Source: Candidatus Minthosoma equi (lineage in GTDB: Bacteria; Bacteroidota; Bacteroidia; Bacteroidales; Bacteroidaceae). From it: a stretch of DNA of 64,000 bases. How positions within the stretch are numbered: the first letter of the stretch is position 1; each line of letters begins with the position of its first letter. A model generated the notes under the pieces. It was not told the origin of the DNA. It was given only the letters and a program-made list of their open reading frames with translations, and ran no database searches. Positions 9,694-19,142 of this stretch are shown here, piece after piece. The stretch is from NCBI GenBank assembly GCA_018064885.1, contig JAGHUI010000006.1:53960-117959 (forward strand), written 5' to 3'. The position numbers and the translations under genes were made by a program.

Positions 9694-10824
9694 TTATTTC
9701 ATATCATCAATCTCTCGCATAGTTTCCATGGCCCTCTCAATCACCTTATGCATATCGTAATACTTATATTCTGCCAATCTGCCGCCAAAGATTACCTTAG
9801 ACTGAGCATCTGCCAGCTGCTTGTACTTATTATATAACAATGTGTTCTGTTCATCATTAACAGGATAATAAGGTTCATCTCCTGGATGCCATTCTTTGCT
9901 GTATTCGCGAGACACAACTGTATCAGGAGAAGCCTCAACATCAGCACCAAATTCAAAATGCTTATGTTCGATAATGCGAGTGAAAGGTGTTTCTGTATCT
10001 GTATAATTAACGACTGCATTACCTTGATAGTTCGACACACCTTCAATAACTTCCGTATCAAAAGATACTGTTCTATATTGCAAATGTCCAAACTGGTAAT
10101 TGAAATATCTGTCTATTTCACCTGTATAAATAACCTTATCAGCAATAGAATCAAACTCTTTCTTTTTGTCAAGATAATCCACTTCAAGCAGAACATCACA
10201 ACCTTCAATCATCTTTTCTATCAGGACAGTATAACCTCCTTCTGGGATACCCTGGTACTTATCATTGAAGTAGTTGTTGTCAAAGGTAAAACGTACAGGA
10301 AGGCGCTTTATGATGAAAGATGGTAAATCCTTGCACTCCCTGCCCCATTGCTTCTGGGTATATCCTTTTATCAATGTTTCGTATACATCCTTTCCTACCA
10401 GATTCAGCGCCTGTTCTTCAAGATTCTGAGGATTTTCTGTATAAAACGCCTTCTTCTGCAGTTCTATAATATCCTTTGCCTCCTCTGGAGTACGAACTCC
10501 CCACATCTGATAAAACGTGTTCATGTTGAAAGGCAAGTTATAAAGCTTTCCCTTATAATTAGCAATAGGAGAATTTGTATATCTATTAAAAGTCACAAAG
10601 CTATTCACAAAATCCCATACTTCCTTATTGCTCGTATGGAAAATATGTGCTCCGTATTTGTGAACATTTATGCCATGCACATTCTCTGTATAGACGTTGC
10701 CGCCTATATGATTTCTCTTGTCAACCAAAATGCATGAATACCCTTTCTGCTTCAATAAATATGCAGAAACAGCACCGAAAAGACCTGTGCCAACTATTAA
10801 AAAGTCGTATCTCTGTTTCATCAC
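9694..10824 (-). CDS. glf: UDP-galactopyranose mutase
   Basis: This flavoenzyme converts UDP-galactopyranose to UDP-galactofuranose in the cytoplasm. The sequence begins with a Rossmann FAD motif (DFLIVGTGLFGAVSAYLL), followed by LVDKRNHIGGN and VHKYGAHIFHTSNKEVW, the flavin- and substrate-loop hallmarks of Glf. The C-terminal part has GRLAEYKYYDMHKVIE, also diagnostic. The length, 376 residues, is normal for bacterial Glf. Two bases separate it from the export gene. Its presence says that one of the operon's transferases probably uses UDP-galactofuranose. Start may be the first or second of two adjacent methionines. Confidence 0.96.
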   Translation of the reverse strand: MMKQRYDFLIVGTGLFGAVSAYLLKQKGYSCILVDKRNHIGGNVYTENVHGINVHKYGAHIFHTSNKEVWDFVNSFVTFNRYTNSPIANYKGKLYNLPFNMNTFYQMWGVRTPEEAKDIIELQKKAFYTENPQNLEEQALNLVGKDVYETLIKGYTQKQWGRECKDLPSFIIKRLPVRFTFDNNYFNDKYQGIPEGGYTVLIEKMIEGCDVLLEVDYLDKKKEFDSIADKVIYTGEIDRYFNYQFGHLQYRTVSFDTEVIEGVSNYQGNAVVNYTDTETPFTRIIEHKHFEFGADVEASPDTVVSREYSKEWHPGDEPYYPVNDEQNTLLYNKYKQLADAQSKVIFGGRLAEYKYYDMHKVIERAMETMREIDDMK

Positions 10825-10826
10825 AA

Positions 10827-13385
10827 TTACTTCATGAGATTAGCAATAGTAACCATCATTGTAGCAATTGATGCTGCAGATGTACCCATAGAAGAATATT
10901 CTGCAATGCTCATCTTCTTTGTCTTCTTTGATGGGACAACGATGGTGCATCCAGGTTGCACAGCCTTCTTGCTCGAATGACTGAGAAGTTCTACAGATCC
11001 ATTCATATAAATAGCATACACACGGCTCTTTCTTGCCTTATCGCCAAAACCACCAGCATGCTTGATATAATACTTGAGCGACTCACCCTTCTTGTAATTC
11101 ATTGAGATAGGGTACATCACATCACCGCTAATCTTTACAGTGCTTGTATATTGAGGAATGACGAGTCTGTCACCACTTCTCAGAACGATATCATCATCAC
11201 TGCCTGGATTTGCCATAGCCTTGTCAAGATTGATTGCCACAGGATAAGTGTTGCCAAGATCAAGCTTCATGTTAAGAAGAGAATCTGCATGAGCGAAGTC
11301 AAAGTTCTTATCTGTGCTTTGCATAGCCTCCTCATACATAGCAATCTGAGAAGCACGAAGCGAAACTTCCTGTTGGGTTTTCTCCTCATCAGTCATCTCG
11401 CGGTCAAGCCTAGCACCTTTGGCATAGCCAATCGAGCTGATACCACCAGCATCTTTTATGAGATCGCTGAGACGATATTGTTTTGTTCTCATAGAATATT
11501 CACCTGGGAAATTCACCGAACCTTCAATAGACACGTTCATCTGCTCAGAATATCCTGGGCTTGTTCTGACAAACACCTCATCGAAAGGTTCCAATACGAA
11601 GCCAGACTCACCATCAACAACAAATCCATCCTTCAGTGAGAATGTGAAAGTCTCCGCTATGCGCTGATCATCCTCAGTGGCAAGCGGATTGCCTAAACGC
11701 CTTGAAACATCGACCTTCACCGTTGACGCAGCATCGGTAAGACCACCAGCCTGAAGAACGATGTCCTCAAGAGTGGTATTATCAGCGTACATATATACAC
11801 CTGGATAGTTCACCTCACCGCTAATCTTGATTGTCTGCTCACCAATCATATCCAACTTACTTGGAATATAGAGCACATCATTCTTGCGCAAAGGAATATC
11901 AGCTAAGCTGCCATCCATAATACGTTTGATGTCAACGGCAAGCACTTCAAGCGTCATGTCTGGTTTCTGGCGATGCATAACAGCACGACCAAGGAAAGCA
12001 TCTTCACGCAGACCTTCTGCAGCTCTCACCAATTCGCGCACAGTATTTATATTTCCATCCATCTGATACATACCCTCATGGAACACTGCTCCTTTAATTT
12101 CCACCATATTTGAGTAACGAGCAATAACACTATCGACAAAAATAGAATCGCCATCAGTTACCAGGAATCCATTCCAGTCAAATTCACCTACCGTATGAAT
12201 GCTGTATTCTGCACCATTCTTTCTTGTGAGACGAATACTCTTCTTGTACGCATCTCCAGTAAAACCGCCAGTGTATTTCAATATTGTAGAAAGGCTCTCA
12301 TTCTTCTTCATTTCATAGTACATCGGTCTTTTCACCTTACCTCTTACACAAACCAAAGCATCATAAGGCCCTACGATAATGATATCATTGTCACACAATC
12401 TGACATCTCCTCTGGAATTGCCGTTTAGCATATAATCGTAAACGTCGATAGTGGAAATCTGGCGACCTTGACGATAGACCTTAATATCGCGTAATGTACC
12501 GATTGAATTGATACCTCCCGCAGCATAAAGCGCATTGAATGCTGAAGACATAGCGCTGAGAGTGTATGTACCAGGTACATTCACCTCGCCCAAAACCTGT
12601 ACTTGAACACTTCCTGTTTCATTTACAGAAAGCTGGATGCTGCTGTCCGAAAACTTTCTGCCAAGCTCTGCGCGTAAATAAGAATTTGCCTCGCTAACAC
12701 TCATTCCACCAATCTTCAGAGGGCCTACCCCTTCAATAGTAACATACCCATCAGGCGAGATATTACATTCGTATGTGCCCTGACTTGCGCCCCAAATTTC
12801 GATAGTAACAAGGTCTCCAGTATGCAAACGATAATTGGCAGGAGCTGCCATATTTGCAGAAGGTTCAAATGTCAACATCTGATTGTTAAAGATGTTGCGG
12901 CCATAAACGGAGTTTTCATCATTTTCAGCGAAATACTTCTGATAATATATGAGAGAGTCTATATCCAGAAAGCTTATTTCCTCACTCAATGCAGAATGTC
13001 TCTCCATCCAAGGCCGAGCATTGAACTGACTGCGACTCTGTCCTTGAATCATATAGTTATTGCGCAACTGATAGTCTTCGGCGTTCTTCTGACGCTGAAT
13101 GCGGTTCTGCGATACAGTCTGTCCTGCTGTCTTACCAGTCAAGTCCTTTGCACCCAGATTCTTCTGCTCTGCCTCGTATTTCTTCCTGACACGACGCAAC
13201 TGATCCGTCGTGACCCCTTTCTTCAACAGCAATGTCACGATAGACTTCTGATTCCTTCCCTTTTCCTGTTCATCCAACACAAACTTCATCACTTGGTCAT
13301 CAGTCATTGACTGTGCCATCAATTTCACAGGAGCAATAAGAACTAAAAATACCAAAAGAAGTTTCTTTACAAAAGACAGCTTCAT
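10827..13385 (-). CDS. Polysaccharide export protein with multiple SLBB domains (Wza-like)
   Basis: This is a large outer-membrane export channel protein. I start it at 13385 (MKLSFVKKLLL), because a signal peptide follows directly (cleavage near LMAQS) and the 15 extra codons of the longest reading frame would precede it and overlap the sugar-transferase gene. After a helical region (FVLDEQEKGRNQKSIV..) comes the Poly_export domain (YRLHTGDLVTIEIWGASQG near 190), then several SLBB repeats recognisable from repeated V.I.G.V..PG.Y patterns (VQVLGEVNVPGTY, IKISGEVNYPGVYMY, VSIEGSVNFPGEYSM, VKISGDVMYPISM). At about 852 residues it is over twice the length of E. coli Wza, as is usual in Bacteroidota. 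A hydrophobic C-terminal segment may be the membrane anchor. Confidence 0.92.
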   Translation of the reverse strand: MKLSFVKKLLLVFLVLIAPVKLMAQSMTDDQVMKFVLDEQEKGRNQKSIVTLLLKKGVTTDQLRRVRKKYEAEQKNLGAKDLTGKTAGQTVSQNRIQRQKNAEDYQLRNNYMIQGQSRSQFNARPWMERHSALSEEISFLDIDSLIYYQKYFAENDENSVYGRNIFNNQMLTFEPSANMAAPANYRLHTGDLVTIEIWGASQGTYECNISPDGYVTIEGVGPLKIGGMSVSEANSYLRAELGRKFSDSSIQLSVNETGSVQVQVLGEVNVPGTYTLSAMSSAFNALYAAGGINSIGTLRDIKVYRQGRQISTIDVYDYMLNGNSRGDVRLCDNDIIIVGPYDALVCVRGKVKRPMYYEMKKNESLSTILKYTGGFTGDAYKKSIRLTRKNGAEYSIHTVGEFDWNGFLVTDGDSIFVDSVIARYSNMVEIKGAVFHEGMYQMDGNINTVRELVRAAEGLREDAFLGRAVMHRQKPDMTLEVLAVDIKRIMDGSLADIPLRKNDVLYIPSKLDMIGEQTIKISGEVNYPGVYMYADNTTLEDIVLQAGGLTDAASTVKVDVSRRLGNPLATEDDQRIAETFTFSLKDGFVVDGESGFVLEPFDEVFVRTSPGYSEQMNVSIEGSVNFPGEYSMRTKQYRLSDLIKDAGGISSIGYAKGARLDREMTDEEKTQQEVSLRASQIAMYEEAMQSTDKNFDFAHADSLLNMKLDLGNTYPVAINLDKAMANPGSDDDIVLRSGDRLVIPQYTSTVKISGDVMYPISMNYKKGESLKYYIKHAGGFGDKARKSRVYAIYMNGSVELLSHSSKKAVQPGCTIVVPSKKTKKMSIAEYSSMGTSAASIATMMVTIANLMK

Positions 13386-13404
13386 AATTTTCACATATTT
13401 GAGG

Positions 13405-14022
13405 TTAGATGTTAAACAAAGTTTTGACAATTATCTTAGCATCAAGAAGAATGCTGCGATGGTGAAGATAATCAAGATCCATGTCAAGCCTCCTGAGCAT
13501 CTTATCCATCGTATCCGTATAACCGTTTTCAACAGCAGCTAAAGAGGTCACACCAGGAGAGGACACATAGAGCAATTTGTAATCAGGATTATGTTTCATA
13601 ATCTGATCTATAAAAAACTGTCTCTCTGGCCTGTAGCCTACAAACGACATATCTCCTATCAACACATTCCAAACCTGCGGAAGTTCATCAAGATGATATC
13701 TGCGCAAATCCTTGCCAAACTCTGTCAGACGCGGATCATCAGTCTGTTCAAGCTGTGGTATTCCTTTCTCCTCAGCATCAACAACCATTGTTCTAAACTT
13801 GAATATGCGGAAAGGCTTACCCCCTTTCCCTATTCTTTCCTGACTATAAATCGCAGGCCCCGGATTGCTTATTTTCTGCTTTACATATATGAAAAGAAAA
13901 ATGGGCGACAGCAATATCAGCAACACCAATGCACCCAAAACGTCAAGAATGCGTTTCACCATCCTTTCTGCACCGTTCATACCGTCTATATTCGATGACT
14001 CAATATTATCTTTCATTAACAA
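13405..14022 (-). CDS. Monotopic sugar-1-phosphate transferase (PglC/WcaJ C-terminal type)
   Basis: This 205-residue protein is a bacterial sugar transferase that loads the first sugar phosphate onto undecaprenyl phosphate. A single hydrophobic stretch lies at about 25-47 (re-entrant helix), followed by PAIYSQERIGKGGKPFRIFK and FRTM, then DDPRLTEFGKDLRRYHLDEL, where Asp112-Glu113 is the expected catalytic pair, and GDMSFVGYRPE. It lacks the N-terminal multi-helix region of WbaP/WcaJ, so it is the minimal PglC-like form. It is the first gene of the minus-strand operon, 19 bases before the export gene. The start may be residue 1 or the methionine at 3. The plus-strand WecA-type protein at the other end of the locus is a second possible initiating enzyme. 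Confidence 0.93.
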   Translation of the reverse strand: MLMKDNIESSNIDGMNGAERMVKRILDVLGALVLLILLSPIFLFIYVKQKISNPGPAIYSQERIGKGGKPFRIFKFRTMVVDAEEKGIPQLEQTDDPRLTEFGKDLRRYHLDELPQVWNVLIGDMSFVGYRPERQFFIDQIMKHNPDYKLLYVSSPGVTSLAAVENGYTDTMDKMLRRLDMDLDYLHHRSILLDAKIIVKTLFNI

Positions 14023-14096
14023 ATGTCTTTTCCGTTTATTATAATAATAACGAAAACTTTCTTTATTTATTATTACACTTTTTAATAAAAATCGGA

Positions 14097-14104
14097 CAAA
14101 GTTA
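14097..14104 (-). promoter_or_regulatory. Probable -7 element for the polysaccharide operon
   Basis: On the minus strand these bases read TAACTTTG, an exact match to the Bacteroidales -7 consensus TAnnTTTG, about 75 bases before the sugar-transferase start. A weak TTG lies 16 bases further upstream, so the -33 element is poor. The leader would be about 70 bases. The same 208-base gap (14023-14230) must also hold the promoter of the divergent C1 peptidase, for which I see no clear consensus. Confidence 0.5.
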
Positions 14105-14230
14105 CTAATAATTTATGGAACAAGAGCGTTATTATGAGATTTTTATGTAAATTCGCATTCAAATAGAATGGAAAACCGAAAGGTTGGATTATAATCGCAA
14201 CTAAAATAGAATCAATAACAATATATAAAA

Positions 14231-15613
14231 ATGAAGAAAAATATTATCAGCCTATCCTTATTATGTTGTGCTCTCGGAGCCTCAGCACAAGGAATTTCTC
14301 AATCTATGCTTGACAAATTTGCACAAGCAAACAAACTGTCAGGAAGTGAAAAAGCAATTAAAAATGCACTTGCTGCAGGACCAGTGTCAAACCTTGCCAT
14401 TAATCAAGACAATCAAATAGAACAAAACACCTATTTCTCCAATTCCGTACCTTCAAAAGGTATTACCGACCAAAAATCATCTGGTCGATGCTGGCTCTTT
14501 ACAGGAATGAATGTCTTGCGTGCAAAAATGATTAAAGAACAAAATCTTGCTTCTGGAATGGAATTCTCACAAAATTACCTGTTCTTCTATGATCAACTTG
14601 AGAAAGCAAATCTTTTCCTTCAGGCAATCATTGACACAAGAAAAAAACCAATGGATGATCAAACGGTAACTTGGTTATTCCAGAACCCACTTTCTGATGG
14701 AGGAACATTTACAGGCGTAGCTGACCTTGCAACAAAATACGGCATAGTTCCTGCTGGAATTATGCCAGAGAACTACACTTCTAATAACACATCACAATTC
14801 ACAACCTTCATAAAGCGCAAACTTCGTGAGGATGCGCTTGCGCTTCGCAACAGCAAAGGCAATGACAATCAATTACAAGATATGAAGGAAAAACAGCTGT
14901 CAGAAATATATCACATGCTTGAGCTCGGCCTCGGTGCTCCTGTAAAAGAATTCATGTGGGCACCAAAAGACAACAATGGAAAATGTATATCTGAACCTAA
15001 AAAGTACACCCCACAATCATTCTATACTGAGTTCATTGGGCTTGACCTTCAGAATGACTATATTATGTTGATGAATGATCCTACTCGCGAATACTGGAAA
15101 ACATATGAGATTCAGTATGACCGTCACACTTACGACGGTCATAACTGGTTGTATCTCAACGTTCCAATGGAAGACATCAAGACTGCTGCTATAGCATCAA
15201 TCAAGGACAGTACAATGATGTATATGTCATGCGACGTAAGCAAATACCTTGATCGCACTCGTGGTATTTCCGACCTGAATAATTACAACTATGATGAAAT
15301 ATTCGGTGTTAAGTTCGGAATGGACAAAGCTCAGCGCATTCTCTCATACGATTCTGGATCAACTCATGCAATGACGCTCAAGGCTGTTGATCTCGATGCT
15401 AACGGAAAGCCTATAAAATGGGAAGTGGAGAATTCATGGGGTGCAAGCTATGGACATCACGGACACATAATCATGACAGACGAATGGTTTGATAATTACA
15501 TGTTCCGCCTTGTCATCTGCAAGAAATATGCCTCCGAAAAGATTCTCAAAGCTAGTCAGCAGAAGCCAATCATGCTCCCATGCTGGGATCCTCTTTTCTC
15601 TGCAGAAGAATAA
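14231..15613 (+). CDS. Secreted C1-family (bleomycin hydrolase/PepC-like) cysteine peptidase
   Basis: This is a 460-residue papain-fold peptidase of the C1B group, with a clear signal peptide (residues 1-20, ending ASAQ), so it acts in the periplasm or outside. The catalytic cysteine is Cys87 in DQKSSGRCWLF, the histidine is in SGSTHAMTL near residue 380, and the asparagine is in VENSWGASYG near 400. Classical PepC is cytoplasmic; the exported version is usual in Bacteroidota. The peptidase T gene follows after 38 bases on the same strand, so the two may be cotranscribed and serve peptide use. The C-terminal tail is longer than the self-processing arm of yeast bleomycin hydrolase and its function is not clear. 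Confidence 0.92.
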   Translation: MKKNIISLSLLCCALGASAQGISQSMLDKFAQANKLSGSEKAIKNALAAGPVSNLAINQDNQIEQNTYFSNSVPSKGITDQKSSGRCWLFTGMNVLRAKMIKEQNLASGMEFSQNYLFFYDQLEKANLFLQAIIDTRKKPMDDQTVTWLFQNPLSDGGTFTGVADLATKYGIVPAGIMPENYTSNNTSQFTTFIKRKLREDALALRNSKGNDNQLQDMKEKQLSEIYHMLELGLGAPVKEFMWAPKDNNGKCISEPKKYTPQSFYTEFIGLDLQNDYIMLMNDPTREYWKTYEIQYDRHTYDGHNWLYLNVPMEDIKTAAIASIKDSTMMYMSCDVSKYLDRTRGISDLNNYNYDEIFGVKFGMDKAQRILSYDSGSTHAMTLKAVDLDANGKPIKWEVENSWGASYGHHGHIIMTDEWFDNYMFRLVICKKYASEKILKASQQKPIMLPCWDPLFSAEE

Positions 15614-15651
15614 TGGTAAAATGTTAAAGTAAAGATCAACAACTCATTGTT

Positions 15652-16878
15652 ATGACAATAACTGAAAGATTTCTCAACTACGTATCCTTCGATACTCAAT
15701 CATCAGAAGAAACAGGAACAACTCCATCAACTGAAAAGCAAAGCATATTTGCAAACTTTCTTAAAGAAGAATTAATAAATGAAGGTTTTCAAGACGTCGA
15801 ATTAGATAGTCTTGGATATCTATATGCCACATTGCCTTCTAACACAGACAAGAATGTCCCTACTATCGGTTTCATTGCCCACATGGACACAAGCCCTGAT
15901 GCATCAGGCAAAGATGTAAAACCTCGTATTGTGAGAAACTATGACGGAAGCGACATAGTGCTTTCAGAAGGCGTAATCTCATCTACTGAAAAATTTCCAG
16001 AACTGCTTGACCATATAGGGGAGGATCTTATCGTGACAGACGGCACAACCCTTCTCGGGGCAGACGACAAAGCTGGTATAGCAGAGATCGTACAAGCTAT
16101 GGTATATCTGCAGCAGCATCCAGAAATCAAGCATGGTAAAATTCGTATAGGATTTAATCCAGACGAAGAAATCGGCATGGGTGCTCATCACTTTGATGTT
16201 GAGAAGTTTGGATGCGAATTTGCTTATACTATGGACGGCAGCGAAGTTGGAGAGATCGAATTTGAGAACTTTAATGCTGCATCGGCAAAAATCACGATAA
16301 ACGGATGCTCTGTTCACCCAGGATATGCAAAGGACAAGATGATTAACGCAGGTCGAGTTGCAACAGAGCTTGTAGGAATGCTTCCTACTGATGAAACACC
16401 AGAAACGACAGAAGGCTATCAAGGCTTTTTTCATCTAACAAGCATAAGTGGCTCGTGCGAAAAAGCACAGTTATCTTTCATCATTCGAGATCATGACCGA
16501 GAATATTTCGAAAGCAGAAAGACTGAAATGCAAGAAGTTGTAGCATTATTAAACGAAAAGTATGGGAACAACATTGCCAAACTTGAACTTCATGACCAAT
16601 ACTACAATATGCGAGAGAAAGTCGAACCGATGATGTACATAATCGACATTGCCAAGCAAGCTATTGAAGAGGCTGGCATGGAAGCAAAAATCAAAGCCAT
16701 TCGCGGAGGGACAGATGGTGCTCAACTCTCATTCATGGGATTGCCTTGTCCAAACATCTTTGCTGGCGGTCTTAATTTCCATGGTCCACACGAATTCTGT
16801 CCAGTACAGAGTCTTGAGAAAGCTATGATGACAGTGGTCAACATCTGCAAGATTACGAATGAAAAACTTGAGAAATAA
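15652..16878 (+). CDS. pepT: Peptidase T (tripeptide aminopeptidase)
   Basis: This M20B metallopeptidase releases the N-terminal residue from tripeptides in the cytoplasm. The two-zinc site is visible: [11 protein letters not shown] (first His and Asp), [13 protein letters not shown] (bridging Asp), [14 protein letters not shown] (catalytic Glu pair), [16 protein letters not shown], and the final His in [15 protein letters not shown]. The length of 408 residues matches the family. There is no signal peptide. It lies 38 bases after the exported C1 peptidase, suggesting a small peptide-degradation unit: peptides cut outside, tripeptides finished inside. Confidence 0.97.
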   Translation: MTITERFLNYVSFDTQSSEETGTTPSTEKQSIFANFLKEELINEGFQDVELDSLGYLYATLPSNTDKNVPTIGFIAHMDTSPDASGKDVKPRIVRNYDGSDIVLSEGVISSTEKFPELLDHIGEDLIVTDGTTLLGADDKAGIAEIVQAMVYLQQHPEIKHGKIRIGFNPDEEIGMGAHHFDVEKFGCEFAYTMDGSEVGEIEFENFNAASAKITINGCSVHPGYAKDKMINAGRVATELVGMLPTDETPETTEGYQGFFHLTSISGSCEKAQLSFIIRDHDREYFESRKTEMQEVVALLNEKYGNNIAKLELHDQYYNMREKVEPMMYIIDIAKQAIEEAGMEAKIKAIRGGTDGAQLSFMGLPCPNIFAGGLNFHGPHEFCPVQSLEKAMMTVVNICKITNEKLEK

Positions 16879-16909
16879 ATATAACAAACATAACGCATAA
16901 ACCAGCTTC

Positions 16910-16983
16910 CGAGATAAGATGTCTTGTCTGATTGTCTTTTTTGCATATAAAGGAATGCAATAAGACAATCAGACAAAATCTCG
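16910..16983. repeat. Long imperfect inverted repeat between convergent genes
   Basis: The arms 16924-16946 and 16955-16976 pair over 22 positions with only one bulge and a short A-rich loop, and an outer six-base stem (16910-16915 with 16978-16983) encloses them with a small internal loop. The hairpin stands between the convergent pepT and SLC13 genes. It lacks a T-run on either side, so it is not a standard intrinsic terminator, though it could stop or protect transcripts from both sides. Confidence 0.8.
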
Positions 16984-17029
16984 CAACAATCCCTTACTTT
17001 TTACCCGAAAAGCTCAACACGATAAAGAG

Positions 17030-17049
17030 GAAAAGCTCGCGAGCTTTTC
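17030..17049. repeat. Perfect 20-base palindrome plus a half-site copy
   Basis: Bases 17030-17049 form a perfect palindrome, GAAAAGCTCG followed by its reverse complement. A further copy of the left half, CGAAAAGCTC, occurs at 17006-17015. The element stands 55 bases downstream of the SLC13 stop and 47 bases from the long hairpin above. It may be a protein-binding site, a terminator part or a remnant of a small repeat element. Confidence 0.8.
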
Positions 17050-17103
17050 GAGTATAAGCTCAGCATGAAGTCGAAGGACAAGAATAAGGAATGTTAAGTT
17101 AAT

Positions 17104-18657
17104 TTACAATGGGAACACTATTGTACTAATGAACACATTTGCAGCAAGAATTATCAAATTCATCAACACACCCACTTTAGCAAAATCAGAGAAACGATAG
17201 CCGCCTGGACCATAAACAAGCATGTGAGTAGGCGAGCCAATAGGTGTGGCAAAGCTTGATGATGCAGCAATCATAAGAGCTACGCAGAATGTTAAAGGAT
17301 TGACATTCAAGGCTGCAGCAGACGACATAGCTATAGGATAGAACATGGCTCCTGCTGCTGTATTACTTATAAATTCTGTTGCAAACGTAGCTACAAGGCA
17401 CATAACTGTAAGTATTACGTATGGATTAGTACCACAAACATCCAGCAATCCATTTGCTATAATCTCAGCAATACCTGTTGATTCAATAGATTTTCCAATA
17501 CATACACTTCCTGCAAATACGATAAGAATATTCCAATCAATAGACTTCATTGCTTGTCCTATAGAGCAGCAGCGACAAATAACCATTGCAAGTGCAGCAA
17601 GAAGGCATGATTCTACAATTGGAACAATCTTTAAAGCAGAAAGAACTACCATTACAATCATAATAGCAGATGAGACAACAGTCTTCACGCCAATAGCACT
17701 ATCATCAACTTCATTCTCAAGCACACCATCAAGAGATGGGCATGAAAGTCTGAACTTATGACAGATTTCATGAATACTTTTCGCTTTTCCTGACATAATT
17801 ATGCGGTCTCCTCCCATAATGAACTCATCTTCATTAACAGGGGAAACTACTTCTTTGTCATATCGGCGAATGGCTATAACTTTAACTTCTTCATAGACTG
17901 TTTTGTTGAGATCTGCCTCGGCTTCTGCAATAGTCATTCCAATGTATGCATTATCAGAAGGAACAGTTAATTCTGCAGTAAAATCGTCTATATTGACATC
18001 ATTCATGGGAGACTCGCGTGTAGGCAGCAGCTTTTGCATGGCTATCATGCTGATTACGCCAACAGCAAGGCAGAAAAGTCCACAAAGAGTTGGAGTCAAG
18101 ATACTCAACTGTATTCCTGTCTGTTCTGTATAAAGACCAGAAATGATAAGATTTGGCGGAGTTCCAATAAGAGTACAAATACCTCCCATACCAGAAGCAT
18201 AACTTAGCGGAATGAGAAGCTTTGATGGTGCTATGCCTAATTTTCTTGACCAAATATTCACTACATTCACGAACAAAGCAACAACAGTTGTGTTACTCAG
18301 CAAAGAACTAAGAAATGCAACAGGCACCATCAAACGAGTAATTGCACCTGATAATGTTCTTGGAACACCCATAAGATTCTTAACAATCCAATTGAGCACA
18401 CCAGTATATGTTAATCCGGCAATAACAACATATAGAATAGCTACTGTAAGAACAGATTCAGAAGAGAAACCACCAAATGCACCTTTCACATCAACAACAC
18501 CACCTATAAGCAAAGCTGTCATTGTAACAAGGAAGGCAAAATCGGCACGCAACTTGGTAAACATCATGGCCATGAACATGGCTAACACAACCAGTATTGT
18601 GTACCATGCAGCACCAGACAATCCCCATAATTGAAAATCAAGTAAAGAAGATAACAT
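17104..18657 (-). CDS. SLC13/DASS-family permease with central RCK-C (TrkA-C) domain
   Basis: This is a 517-residue inner-membrane transporter of the ion-transporter superfamily that includes DASS (dicarboxylate/sulfate:sodium) carriers. The N-terminal half has hydrophobic segments and the motif SNTTVVALFVNVV and GTPPNLIISGLY, and the C-terminal half repeats it (ISNTAAGAMFYPIAMS, ATPIGSPTHMLVYGPGGY), as expected from the two inverted repeats. Between them, about residues 205-300, lies one soluble TrkA-C domain (MTIAEAEADL.., KVIAIRRYDKEVVSPVNEDE), which in relatives senses ligands. The substrate could be sulfate, dicarboxylates or an oxyanion; sequence does not decide. The gene follows hslR on the same strand after 54 AT-rich bases. 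Confidence 0.88.
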   Translation of the reverse strand: MLSSLLDFQLWGLSGAAWYTILVVLAMFMAMMFTKLRADFAFLVTMTALLIGGVVDVKGAFGGFSSESVLTVAILYVVIAGLTYTGVLNWIVKNLMGVPRTLSGAITRLMVPVAFLSSLLSNTTVVALFVNVVNIWSRKLGIAPSKLLIPLSYASGMGGICTLIGTPPNLIISGLYTEQTGIQLSILTPTLCGLFCLAVGVISMIAMQKLLPTRESPMNDVNIDDFTAELTVPSDNAYIGMTIAEAEADLNKTVYEEVKVIAIRRYDKEVVSPVNEDEFIMGGDRIIMSGKAKSIHEICHKFRLSCPSLDGVLENEVDDSAIGVKTVVSSAIMIVMVVLSALKIVPIVESCLLAALAMVICRCCSIGQAMKSIDWNILIVFAGSVCIGKSIESTGIAEIIANGLLDVCGTNPYVILTVMCLVATFATEFISNTAAGAMFYPIAMSSAAALNVNPLTFCVALMIAASSSFATPIGSPTHMLVYGPGGYRFSDFAKVGVLMNLIILAANVFISTIVFPL

Positions 18658-18711
18658 AGTAGGAAAATCGAGTTATATTTTATTATCTATTTATATTATA
18701 AATGTATATTT

Positions 18712-19140
18712 CTATTCAATGTCATCATCGTCATCATCATCAAAGTCCCAGTCGAAATCACCAAAGAACGCAGGTTCGATGAAATCATCCAACTCACGAC
18801 GCTCTTTCTTCGTTGGTCGTCCTGTGCCTCTTGCTCTACCAATGAATCCACTGATCTTGTTCATCTCAAGAAGTTCTAGTTGTTCCTTAGCTGTGACATT
18901 CTCAAGCACCTCTGGCACAAGTTTTGCACCAACCCTATTCTGAATGGCTTTCAGCACCTTGAATGAATAAACAATAGGTCCTTTCTTCACATCAACGACA
19001 TCACCTTCCTTAATCATCTTGGATGGCTTCTGTTTAACTCCTTTAATGCTTACTCTGCCATTCTTGCATTCATCAGCAGCAAGACTTCTTGTTTTAAATA
19101 TTCGAGCAGCCCAAAGCCATTTATCTATTCTTGCCTCCAT
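18712..19140 (-). CDS. hslR: S4-domain RNA-binding protein, Hsp15-like
   Basis: This is a 142-residue S4 RNA-binding protein. Residues 1-60 carry the S4 fold (RIDKWLWAARIFKTRSLA, then CKNGRVSIKG), matching heat-shock protein 15, which in E. coli binds 50S subunits carrying a stalled nascent chain and helps recycle them. A basic stretch (GRPTKKERRELDDF) follows, and the protein ends in a run of aspartates, an acidic tail not present in the E. coli protein. The start is two bases after the pth stop, so the two genes are one operon; both act on peptidyl-tRNA or stalled ribosomes, which makes biological sense. Confidence 0.88.
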   Translation of the reverse strand: MEARIDKWLWAARIFKTRSLAADECKNGRVSIKGVKQKPSKMIKEGDVVDVKKGPIVYSFKVLKAIQNRVGAKLVPEVLENVTAKEQLELLEMNKISGFIGRARGTGRPTKKERRELDDFIEPAFFGDFDWDFDDDDDDDIE

Positions 19141-19142
19141 GA

